Shown in pieces: positions 16,973 to 24,240 of a stretch of 64,000 bases of DNA (the stretch's first letter is position 1; each line of letters opens with the position of its first letter). Source of the DNA: an uncultured Microbacterium sp. (GTDB lineage Bacteria > Actinomycetota > Actinomycetes > Actinomycetales > Microbacteriaceae); assembly GCF_947489255.1 (NCBI RefSeq), contig NZ_CANLCY010000001.1:434001-498000 (forward strand). Direction: 5' to 3'. The notes below the pieces were generated by a model, which was not told where the DNA came from, did no database searches, and saw nothing but the letters and a program-made list of their open reading frames with translations. The position numbers and the translations under genes are program-made.

Positions 16973-17083
16973 ATGGAGTACCTGATCGCCGGTGCCGTGT
17001 GCGCCGCCGGACTTGTCATCCCCGCGGTCCTCGGGATGACCTCGCCGCACCGTCGCCGTCGGTCCGCTCCTCCCGGTCGCTGA
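16973..17083 (+). CDS. Possible 36-aa hydrophobic peptide
   Basis: A 36-codon frame, ATG at 16973 to TGA at 17083. It opens with a continuous hydrophobic helix (EYLIAGAVCAAGLVIPAVLG, residues 2-21) followed by a very basic tail (HRRRRSAPPGR), the layout of a small single-pass membrane protein. No strong ribosome binding site is visible apart from G-rich bases in the hairpin stem upstream. It could be a chance frame in GC-rich DNA. Confidence 0.3.
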   Translation: MEYLIAGAVCAAGLVIPAVLGMTSPHRRRRSAPPGR

Positions 17084-17164
17084 TCCGTTCGCCCGGAGAA
17101 GGCGAGCCGGCCGGTCTCGGGAGATGTCGGGACGTCGGGGGCGTCGCCCTCGATGCGCGATCGC

Positions 17165-18532
17165 TCAGAAGCCGGGTTCGACCTCGTCGCGCGGCATGCC
17201 TCGCACCTGCAGCTCGTTCAACGCCTGCGCCAGCTTGCGTGAGGAGGCGTCGAGGACGGTGTGATAGCCGAGCCGCTTCGCCTCGGACGCGCGCTGGGCG
17301 GCCTGCGTGACGTTGCGGATCTCGCCGGTGAGCGTGAGTTCACCGATCGCGGCGAGGCGCTTCGACACTTTGCGGTTCTTCACGGCGTTGGCGACCGCGA
17401 TCGCGATGGCGAGGTCGGCCGCCGGCTCGACCAGGCGCACCCCGCCGACGGTGGAGACGTACACGTCGCGGTCGGAGAGGGTGAGGCCCATGCGGCTCTC
17501 GAGCACCGCGAGCACCATCGCGACGCGGGACGAGTCGACGCCGTTGACGATGCGTCGGGGGTTGGGCGCCGTCTGCCGGACCGCGAGGGCCTGGATCTCG
17601 ACGGGGAGAGCGCGGCGACCCTCCATCGCGATGGTGACGCACGTGCCGGGCTCGGGCTCGCCGTGGCCGAGGAACAGCGCACTGGGATCGGCGACCTCGG
17701 CGATGCCGGTGCCGGTCATGTCGAAGCAGCCGACCTCGTCGGTGGGGCCGAAGCGGTTCTTGAGCGCCCGGACGAACCGCAGCGAGGTCTGACGGTCGCC
17801 CTCGAAGTGACAGACGACGTCGACGAGGTGCTCGAGGATGCGGGGGCCGGCGATCGAGCCGTCTTTGGTGACGTGGCCGACGATGATCACCGGCAGCCCC
17901 CGTTCCTTGGCGACGCGGATGAGAGCGGATGCCACTTCGCGCACCTGCGCCGGTTGACCGGCGGCTCCGTCGCTGTGGGCCGACGACACCGTCTGCACCG
18001 AGTCGACGATGAGAAGCCCCGGCTCGACCTGGTCGATGTGTCCGAGGATCGTGGCGAGATCGGTCTCGGCCGCGAGGAAGAGCTCGTCGTGCAGCGCCCC
18101 CGTGCGCTCGGCCCGCAGGCGCACCTGCGCGGCGGACTCCTCGCCGCTGGCGTAGAGCACGCGGCGCCCGGCGCGGGCGCTCTGCGCCGCGACCTCGAGC
18201 AGCAGGGTCGACTTGCCGACGCCGGGCTCACCGCTCAACAGGATGGCGGCGCCCGGAACGATGCCTCCGCCGAGCACGCGGTCGAACTCGCCGACGCCGC
18301 TCGTGCGCCGCGGGGCGTCTTGCGTGTCGATCTCGGTGATGCGTCGCGCGGCACGGGCCGCCCCCGGGGCGACCGGCGTGATGGATCGGACGATGCCCGT
18401 CTGCTCGGCAGCCTCGACCACCGTGCCCCACGACTGGCACTCGCCGCAGCGGCCGACCCACTTGAGCGTCGTCCACCCGCACTCGGTGCACCGGTAGGGA
18501 GCGGGGGCGGTTGCGGGACGACGGGATGCCAT
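17165..18532 (-). CDS. radA: DNA repair protein RadA (Sms)
   Basis: A 455-residue RecA-like branch-migration protein. It has a C4 zinc finger (Cys15, Cys18, Cys29, Cys32), Walker A GEPGVGKS at 101-108, the RadA-specific KNRFG motif at about 256, and a C-terminal Lon-protease-like domain (about 285-450) ending in the usual LRVRG-like tail. It processes recombination intermediates in homologous recombination. The start ATG at 18532 is consistent with the conserved MA(S)RRP...YRCTECGW opening. Confidence 0.95.
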   Translation of the reverse strand: MASRRPATAPAPYRCTECGWTTLKWVGRCGECQSWGTVVEAAEQTGIVRSITPVAPGAARAARRITEIDTQDAPRRTSGVGEFDRVLGGGIVPGAAILLSGEPGVGKSTLLLEVAAQSARAGRRVLYASGEESAAQVRLRAERTGALHDELFLAAETDLATILGHIDQVEPGLLIVDSVQTVSSAHSDGAAGQPAQVREVASALIRVAKERGLPVIIVGHVTKDGSIAGPRILEHLVDVVCHFEGDRQTSLRFVRALKNRFGPTDEVGCFDMTGTGIAEVADPSALFLGHGEPEPGTCVTIAMEGRRALPVEIQALAVRQTAPNPRRIVNGVDSSRVAMVLAVLESRMGLTLSDRDVYVSTVGGVRLVEPAADLAIAIAVANAVKNRKVSKRLAAIGELTLTGEIRNVTQAAQRASEAKRLGYHTVLDASSRKLAQALNELQVRGMPRDEVEPGF

Positions 18533-18611
18533 GGAGTCAGGCTACGCGGGGCCTCCGACATCGCTCGCGCCGGGGCGCCGGCATCCGGGCTGTGGGGCGG
18601 GGTGAGCCTGC

Positions 18612-18678
18612 CGATAAACGCTCTCCGCGCTGAGGAACGCGGTGCGAGAGCGTTCGTCGACACGGCGAGCGTTTATCG
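18612..18678. repeat. Palindromic element with CGATAAACGCTC arms
   Basis: CGATAAACGCTC (18612-18623) is exactly complementary to GAGCGTTTATCG (18667-18678). The internal GAGAGCGTT (18646-18654) can instead pair with AACGCTCTC (18617-18625), giving two competing stems. It lies between radA and lactate dehydrogenase, both on the minus strand, and is unusually AT-rich at its tips. Arms of 12 bp are too long to be chance. Confidence 0.65.
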
Positions 18679-18787
18679 ATGATGTGGGCGTGGGCGTGGC
18701 GGAGGGCAGCCGGTCGCTCGCATCCCCGGATTCCGCAGACGACGGCGTGACCGGCCGTGCGACGCGCGACGGCGTCGCGGCGGCGCC

Positions 18788-19741
18788 TCAGCCGCGCAGC
18801 GAGTCGGCCACCGTCGTGAGGGCGTCGGCCGAGCGCCGCAGCAGCGTCACCTCGCGCTCGGAGAACGGCGTGGCGGCGATCGGAACGGCGCCGCTCGCCG
18901 ACACGATCGAGGGCACCGACAGCGCCATGCCGTCGACGCCGTGGAAGTCCGACAGCACGGTGCTGACGGGGAGGATCGCGTGCTCGTCGCGCAGGATCGC
19001 CTCCACGATGCGGGCGCTCGAGAGGCCGATGGCGTAGTTGGTGGCGCCCTTGCCCTTGATCACCTTGTACGCGGCGTCGCGGACGTCGACGGCGATGGCA
19101 TCCAATTCGTCCTGGTCGAAGGAGGAGCCGTCGGGCAGCTCGAACTCCGTGATGGGGACGGAGCCGATCGTGGCGGTCGACCACAGCGGGAACTCGGTGT
19201 CGCCGTGCTCGCCGACGATCCACGCGTGGACGCTCGAGGTGGCGACGCCGGCGCGCTGGGCGATCTTCCACCGCAGGCGCGACGTGTCGAGCACCGTGCC
19301 GGAGGCGAAGATGCGCCGCGTCGGCAGGCCGGTGGCCTCCTGCGCGAGGACGGTGAGGACGTCGCACGGGTTGGTGACGATGACGTAGATCGCGTTCGGG
19401 GCGACCTCGAGCAGCTGCGGCATCATGTCGCGGATGATGCGCGCGTTGGTGGCGGCGAGCTCGGTGCGGGTCTGACCGGGGTTCTGCTTGGCCCCCGCCG
19501 TGATCACGACGACGTGCGAGCCCTCGGCGACCGACACGTCGCTACCCCCCGTGATGTCGCTCGAGCCGGTGAACTGCGTGCCGTGGGCGAGGTCGAGGAC
19601 CTCGGCCTCGACCTTCTCCGCGGCGATGTCGTACAACGCGACGTGGCGGGCCGATCCGCGGATCAGCGCCGCGTACGCGACGCTCGCCCCCACGCTCCCC
19701 GCGCCCACGACCGTCAGCTTGGAGTTCTCGATCACGCTCAT
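18788..19741 (-). CDS. ldh: L-lactate dehydrogenase
   Basis: A 317-residue NAD-dependent dehydrogenase that interconverts pyruvate and L-lactate. It shows the Rossmann motif VVGAGSVGASVAYA (residues 11-24), the flexible loop with Arg (GQTRTEL), substrate Arg155 in DTSRLR, and the proton-relay His179 in GEHGDTEF. Gln at the substrate-specificity loop (AKQNPGQTR) favours lactate over malate dehydrogenase. The start ATG at 19741 (MSVIENSKLTVVG) fits the family; reading on to 19900 would add a non-homologous tail. It is a single gene, cytoplasmic, active under low oxygen. Confidence 0.92.
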   Translation of the reverse strand: MSVIENSKLTVVGAGSVGASVAYAALIRGSARHVALYDIAAEKVEAEVLDLAHGTQFTGSSDITGGSDVSVAEGSHVVVITAGAKQNPGQTRTELAATNARIIRDMMPQLLEVAPNAIYVIVTNPCDVLTVLAQEATGLPTRRIFASGTVLDTSRLRWKIAQRAGVATSSVHAWIVGEHGDTEFPLWSTATIGSVPITEFELPDGSSFDQDELDAIAVDVRDAAYKVIKGKGATNYAIGLSSARIVEAILRDEHAILPVSTVLSDFHGVDGMALSVPSIVSASGAVPIAATPFSEREVTLLRRSADALTTVADSLRG

Positions 19742-19867
19742 GGCTCGATCCTGGCAGCGCGCGCGAACCGGCTCCAGGGGGGTGCTTCGACGGTGGACGA
19801 ATGGATGCCGGATGCCGGCCACGGCGCCGATTCGCGGCATCCGCCCTCGTGTCGTAAGCTTGTCGGC

Positions 19868-19957
19868 GGTGACGTGTCCGAGCGGCCGAAGGTGCAACAC
19901 TCGAAATGTTGTGTAGGTTCACCCCTACCGTGGGTTCAAATCCCACCGTCACCGCCA
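19868..19957 (+). tRNA. tRNA-Ser, anticodon CGA
   Basis: A complete cloverleaf: acceptor GGTGACG (19868-19874) pairs with CGTCACC (19947-19953), then discriminator G and an encoded CCA (19955-19957). The anticodon stem CAACA/TGTTG encloses the loop CTCGAAA, giving anticodon CGA at 19902-19904, which reads UCG. A long variable arm (GTGTAGGTTCACCCCTAC) marks it as a serine tRNA. GGTTCAAATCC is the T arm. Confidence 0.97.
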
Positions 19958-19964
19958 TTTCCAC

Positions 19965-19998
19965 CAGATCAGCCCCGCATTCGTGCGGGGCTGATCTG
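19965..19998 (+). terminator. tRNA-Ser terminator hairpin
   Basis: CAGATCAGCCCCGCA (19965-19979) pairs perfectly with TGCGGGGCTGATCTG (19984-19998) around a TTCG tetraloop: a 15-bp stem starting 8 bp after the encoded CCA. No long T run follows. Confidence 0.85.
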
Positions 19999-20053
19999 CG
20001 TTCGGCGTGGGGTCGGTCCCCCACGCGTCCGCGGACCCCGGCCCGAAGAGGCA

Positions 20054-21775
20054 TCAGCGTCCGGCGTAGTAGTGGCGGCGCACCTCGTCGGCGGTGAGCG
20101 CCCGGGTGTAGATCGCGGCGAACTGGATCTGACCCGTGAAGTAGGACGGGCCCGAATAGTCGGAGATCCCGTTCGAGGTGCCGTTGGCCCACAGGGCGAG
20201 GTTTCCGCAGCCGATCTTCCAGAACCCGGTGTAGTTCTCGGCCGACGTCGTGGTCGGGTTCGTTGCGACGAGGGTCCCGTCCACGTACAGTGCCATGCCG
20301 GCGGTGGACAGCGACGCGACCACCGCGTGCCAGGCGCCGTCGGCATAAGAGCGTCCGGCGGGGGTCGCGATCGTGCGGACCTGGTCCGGATAGACGCCGA
20401 ACACCACTCTCCCCGTGCTGTCGAGATAGATGTGGCGGTCCCACTGCGAATCCGCCGCGGACTGCGAGGCGCTGCCGAATCCGACGATCTTGCCGTTCGA
20501 GGTCGAGGAGGTGCGGAACCAGGCTTCGAGGCTGAACGTGGTGGGGTTGGTCACCGGCCCGGGAACGAACAGGCACTGCGAACGACCGTCGAAGACGACG
20601 GACGTCGCGGGGAGATCACGGCGGCATCCGATGCTCGTCGACGATGCCGGGGCGACGGCGTACGTGGCGCGTCGCGAGCCGATACCGGAGAGGTCGTTCT
20701 CTGACTTGCTCGGCGTATTGGTCGGGCTCAGGGCGTAGGCGCCCTTCGTCCCCAGGGTGCCCACGGCGAGTTCCGCGTCGCGGCACGTGAAGAACGGATT
20801 CGTCCCCGCGGTGTCGCTCGTGCTGCTCACGCGCGCGGCGAATGCGGCACCTGTCGAGGACAGTCCGGTGAGCAGGGCGACGGCCGTCACCGTGACGACG
20901 ATCAGCGGCACGACGACCCGACCGCCCCGGGTGTCGGGGCGGACCCGCAGTCCGCCCGGGGCGGCGACGGGAACGGGGTCCCGCACGAGCAGGGCCGCCA
21001 CGAGGGGGAGCAGACAGAGGGCGATCACGACGAGGCGCATCGGGAGATCGAGGTCGGGGTGCGGGGTGAGAACGAAGGCCCCGTTCGACGCGCGGTCCGT
21101 CGTCGGGACGGTGGCGTCCTGGCCGCTGAGGATCCGCGTTCCTCCCGCCACGAGCGGGAACAGCCCCGTGTTCACGACGTGGAGGAGGGCGCCCGACCCG
21201 CCGTCGGTCGCTCGGAAGTCGAGCAGCACCATGTCGAACCATGGGCGCATCCACAACCCCACCAGTGTCACCGTCAGCGACCATCCGGTGAAGCGTGCGC
21301 TCCAGGCCCACCCGGGGCGCCGGTCGCCCACCCACGCCACCACTTCGGTCAGCACGGCGCCGAGGAGCAGCCACGGCGCCGCCTGCAGGAGGAAGCCGGC
21401 GCCGGGCAGGATCGCCACGACCCGCCCGACCACCTCGTCGAGGGCGACGGGCGCTGCGTCGGGGGCGCCGTTCAGGTCGCCGCGGGTGACGAATGATCCC
21501 TCACGTTCGTCGACGATGCGGTGCGTCACGGTGCGATCCCCCGTCGTGAAGGTGACGATGTCGTCGATCGCGTAGGACCGTTGGGGGTGGGTGACGACAA
21601 GGGAACCGACGGGCGCGGTCTGGCCCATGCTGGGGGTCTGGACGGCGAAGAGACGGATGCCGGTGGCGGCGAACGCCACGGCGACCGCGATCGAGATCAG
21701 CACGAGCGCGGCGGCGAGGGCGAAGGCCGGGCCCGCGGTGCGTCGAACGGCGGCCGCCGTGGCGTCAGTCGTCAC
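20054..21775 (-). CDS. SipW-type signal peptidase fused to C-terminal LamG domain
   Basis: A 573-residue protein. After a TM helix (about 17-40), an ER/archaeal-type (S26B) signal peptidase domain has Ser49 (QTPSMGQ), His85 (VTHRIVD, where bacterial LepB has Lys) and RGDLNGAPD with Asp100 and Asp106. Further helices (about 122-150, 165-180, 248-264) follow. At about 287-314 a hydrophobic segment ending STGAAFAA and followed by DTAGT resembles the signal region of the adjacent secreted protein. The C-terminal part (about 390-570) is a LamG/concanavalin-like fold (VVFDGRSQ, FSLEAWFRT, WHAVVASL, ALYVDGTLV). It lies 10 bp downstream of its probable substrate gene. This is a peptidase-plus-ectodomain fusion; self-cleavage is an inference. 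Confidence 0.82.
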   Translation of the reverse strand: MTTDATAAAVRRTAGPAFALAAALVLISIAVAVAFAATGIRLFAVQTPSMGQTAPVGSLVVTHPQRSYAIDDIVTFTTGDRTVTHRIVDEREGSFVTRGDLNGAPDAAPVALDEVVGRVVAILPGAGFLLQAAPWLLLGAVLTEVVAWVGDRRPGWAWSARFTGWSLTVTLVGLWMRPWFDMVLLDFRATDGGSGALLHVVNTGLFPLVAGGTRILSGQDATVPTTDRASNGAFVLTPHPDLDLPMRLVVIALCLLPLVAALLVRDPVPVAAPGGLRVRPDTRGGRVVVPLIVVTVTAVALLTGLSSTGAAFAARVSSTSDTAGTNPFFTCRDAELAVGTLGTKGAYALSPTNTPSKSENDLSGIGSRRATYAVAPASSTSIGCRRDLPATSVVFDGRSQCLFVPGPVTNPTTFSLEAWFRTSSTSNGKIVGFGSASQSAADSQWDRHIYLDSTGRVVFGVYPDQVRTIATPAGRSYADGAWHAVVASLSTAGMALYVDGTLVATNPTTTSAENYTGFWKIGCGNLALWANGTSNGISDYSGPSYFTGQIQFAAIYTRALTADEVRRHYYAGR

Positions 21776-21785
21776 GGGCGGGTGC

Positions 21786-22436
21786 TCAGCTGCTGAAGTC
21801 CCACGTCAGGGGCTGCGAGACCTGGAGTCCCGCGTAGGTGTTGCCCGCGGTCGACGGGACGGTCACCGCGAAGGTGAAGGGGACGGTCGTGCCGGAAGGG
21901 ATCGACGTCAGGCCCAGCGCGGTCAGGAGGTTCACGGCGGAGCTGAATCCCTGCAGCGTGCCCGAGTACACCGTCGTGGATCCCGAGGTCACGACCAGCG
22001 TCATGGTGGAGCAGAGATTGGTCGCGCTGCCGTTGGGGGTTCCGTTCGCGGACTGCGAGCAGGTGCCGGGCGTGAGGGTGAACGCCGAGGCGTCGGCGGT
22101 GCCGGTGTTCTTGATCTTGACGTCGGTCGACACCGTCTGGCCGGGCACCATGGTGAGCGTGCCGCCGTACTTGTTGATGGTCGCGCAGGTGGCGGTGTTG
22201 GTCGAGACGGACCCTCCGTCGGTGCTGGTGCAGACGACGGACCCATCGGCATTGGTCTCCTGCATGATGAGGGTTCCGGTGCCGGCGGTGTCGACGGTGT
22301 TCTTGATCTGCGCCGTGAACGCGGAGATCGTGGGCGAGAGTCCGAGGGCGAGGATGAGGGATGCCACGCCGCCGGCGAGCAGGACGGGCAAGGAGAGGCG
22401 GCGTCGGCGGGACGGCGCGGGCTGAGGTGTGGGCAC
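21786..22436 (-). CDS. SipW-dependent-type secreted protein (TasA/camelysin-like)
   Basis: A 216-residue protein with an Arg-rich N terminus (PSRRRRLSL), a hydrophobic signal segment (about 15-40) ending SPTISAFTA and the following DTAGTGTL. This is the pattern of SipW-processed proteins, where an alternate signal peptidase cleaves the leader. The rest is beta-rich, with cysteines (VVCTSTD, TATCATI, GTCSQS, NLCSTM) and DUF11-like phrases (KIKNTGTADASAFTL). I chose the GTG at 22436, preceded by AGGAA; longer readings would bury the leader. It probably forms surface or fibre material with the downstream peptidase-LamG protein in the same operon. Confidence 0.75.
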   Translation of the reverse strand: MPTPQPAPSRRRRLSLPVLLAGGVASLILALGLSPTISAFTAQIKNTVDTAGTGTLIMQETNADGSVVCTSTDGGSVSTNTATCATINKYGGTLTMVPGQTVSTDVKIKNTGTADASAFTLTPGTCSQSANGTPNGSATNLCSTMTLVVTSGSTTVYSGTLQGFSSAVNLLTALGLTSIPSGTTVPFTFAVTVPSTAGNTYAGLQVSQPLTWDFSS

Positions 22437-22670
22437 GACTGTTCCTGTCGGGTGGGTGGGGAGGTGAGGACACCCCTCCCTATCGCGCCCGGTGCATGTG
22501 CGAACGGGGCGCCGACGTCGTCGAAGGCGGGTGTAGCTCGCCGATCGGCCCGTCGGCGGGGACTGTGAAGAAGTGACCTCGGAGCTGTTCACCCCCGACG
22601 TCACCCGATGCCCGCGTGAGTCCGCCTGGACAGAGATGAGCCCCCTCGTGCCCGGTGATCCCGCCCCGGC

Positions 22671-22684
22671 GGGACCTTCGACCC
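22671..22684. promoter_or_regulatory. DosR-like box 1 (GGGACCTTCGACCC), usp promoter
   Basis: GGGACCTTCGACCC lies 49 bp before the start codon of the universal stress gene. It is a partial dyad (GGGnCnnnnGnCCC) close to the mycobacterial DosR/DevR consensus as I recall it. A TACCGT -10-like hexamer begins 22 bp after it. The same motif recurs at 25985 and 27714. Nothing else is evident in 22437-22733. Confidence 0.6.
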
Positions 22685-22733
22685 CCGCCGCGGCCCGCGC
22701 TGCGCCTACCGTGCGGAGGGAGCGGAGGATGCC

Positions 22734-23570
22734 ATGGGGAAGATCGTCGTGGGGGTGGACGGCAGCGCGGCGTCGAGTTCTGCGCTCGCGTGGGTCGTCG
22801 ATCGATGCGGCACGCGGACGGCGGAGGTCGAGGTCGTCCACGTCGGCCCCGTCGCGGGGCGCACGGCATCGCCGAACGACGCGCTCGCGGACGCCGAGCG
22901 CGCCATGCGCGCCGCGGCGCCCGATCAGGCGGCGACGTTCCGCCGGGTCTCGGGGGCGGTCGCAGAGACTCTCGCGGAGGCGTCCGCGGGCGCGGATCTG
23001 CTCGTGATCGGCGTCGATCCGGAGCATCCCGTTCGAGCAGCCCTGGGCGGGTGGCTTCCCGTCCGGATCATCGCGCATGCCCGGTCGCCGCTGTGCATCG
23101 TCCCCTCCGGTTGGGAGCGACGGCAGGGGAGCGTCACCGTCGGGCTCGAGGACGACCTGTCGTCGTCGGAGGCCCTGACCTTCGCGGCGCAGGAGGCCGA
23201 GCGTTCCTCGGGTCGACTGCGCATCGTCCACGCCTGGCATCTCCCCGAACCCTCGCGCGACGGATCCGCGGCTCTGCTGGTGCTTCCGCAACGGATCCTG
23301 GAAGAGCATCGAGAGCTGCTCGAAGCCTCGGTCCGCTCCGTCACCCGGCGTTTCCCCCGCGTGCACATCGAGGCGGACCTCGTGCGCGCGGAGCCGGCTG
23401 CGGCCCTCCTGCAGCACGCCCCGGGGGCGGCGATGCTCGTCATCGGCACCCACCGCGATGGGCCGCTGACGGGCGCCTACGTCGGCTCGGTCGGCCGCGG
23501 CCTGCTCTGGCGGGCGCGGTGTCCGCTCGTCGTCGTCCCGTCCGCGAGTTTCCCGGCGAAGGGCGCGTGA
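22734..23570 (+). CDS. Universal stress protein, two tandem UspA domains
   Basis: A 278-residue tandem UspA protein. Domain 1 (1-~137) opens with KIVVGVDGSAASSSALAW. Domain 2 (~143-278) opens with VTVGLEDDLSSSEAL and keeps the C-terminal ATP-binding stretch VIGTHRDGPLTGAYVGSVGRGLL (Gx2Gx9G(S/T)-like). In domain 1 the ATP loop is degenerate (GVDPEHPVRAALGG). The ATG at 22734 follows GCGGAGG. In mycobacteria such proteins are DosR-regulon members in hypoxic dormancy; the DosR-like box upstream supports the same here. It converges on the response regulator gene. Confidence 0.88.
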   Translation: MGKIVVGVDGSAASSSALAWVVDRCGTRTAEVEVVHVGPVAGRTASPNDALADAERAMRAAAPDQAATFRRVSGAVAETLAEASAGADLLVIGVDPEHPVRAALGGWLPVRIIAHARSPLCIVPSGWERRQGSVTVGLEDDLSSSEALTFAAQEAERSSGRLRIVHAWHLPEPSRDGSAALLVLPQRILEEHRELLEASVRSVTRRFPRVHIEADLVRAEPAAALLQHAPGAAMLVIGTHRDGPLTGAYVGSVGRGLLWRARCPLVVVPSASFPAKGA

Positions 23571-23604
23571 AGCCCGCGGCGCGGGTGTGCGCCGGCGCCG
23601 CGCG

Positions 23605-24240
23605 TCAGCGGCCGGGATGCCCGAGATGCAGCACGGCCGCCTGCGTGCGCGAGCCGACGCCCAGTTTGAGCAGCAGCGACGACACGTAGTTCTTCACCGT
23701 CTTCTCGGCCAGGCCGAGACGCTCACCGATCTGGCGGTTGGTGAGGCCGTCGGCGATCAGGGCGAGCACCTGCCGCTCGCGGAGTCCGAGGGAGCCCCAT
23801 CGCGGGTCGTCGTCGCGGGCGCCGTCCCTCAGGCTCGCCGCGGCGCGGGCCACGGTTCCGGCATCCAGGAGGATGCGGCCGGTGCTGACGGCGCGGATGT
23901 CGTCCAGCAGCCGCATGCCGGCGATGTTCTTCAGCAGATATCCGGACGCCCCGGCCAACACCGCGGCGGAGGTCGCGGTGTCGTCGTCGTAGGCCGTGAG
24001 GATGAGGCACGCGACCTCGGGCATCGACGAGCGGATCTGGCGGCAGAGATCGATCCCGCTGCCGTCGGGCAGGCGCACGTCGAGCACGACCACGTCCGGC
24101 CGGGCGGCTTCGATGCGCGCGAGCGCCTGACGGACGGTCCCCGCTTCGCCGACCACCTCGAGTCCCTCGACGCCGTCGATGAGGTCGGACAGCCCGCGCC
24201 GCACGATCTCGTGGTCGTCGACGAGGAAGACGCGTGTCAT
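23605..24240 (-). CDS. devR: NarL/DevR-type response regulator
   Basis: A 211-residue regulator. The receiver domain (about 1-120) has acidic pocket VDDHE, phospho-acceptor Asp54 in VVLDVRLPDG, and the conserved Thr/Lys (LILTAYD, LLKNIAG). A LuxR-type HTH (about 145-205) has LGLRERQVLALIADGLTNRQIGERL and recognition helix LAEKTVKNYVSSLL, nearly identical to that of mycobacterial DosR/DevR. Its start overlaps the kinase stop (ATGA). It probably binds the GGGACCTTCG(A/C)CCC boxes flanking this block. The gene symbol is by resemblance only. Confidence 0.85.
   Translation of the reverse strand: MTRVFLVDDHEIVRRGLSDLIDGVEGLEVVGEAGTVRQALARIEAARPDVVVLDVRLPDGSGIDLCRQIRSSMPEVACLILTAYDDDTATSAAVLAGASGYLLKNIAGMRLLDDIRAVSTGRILLDAGTVARAAASLRDGARDDDPRWGSLGLRERQVLALIADGLTNRQIGERLGLAEKTVKNYVSSLLLKLGVGSRTQAAVLHLGHPGR

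Noticed and set aside
19868..22436. An integrated element at the tRNA-Ser gene
   Set aside because: No second copy of the tRNA 3' end is visible downstream, no integrase is present, and the tRNA has its own terminator.
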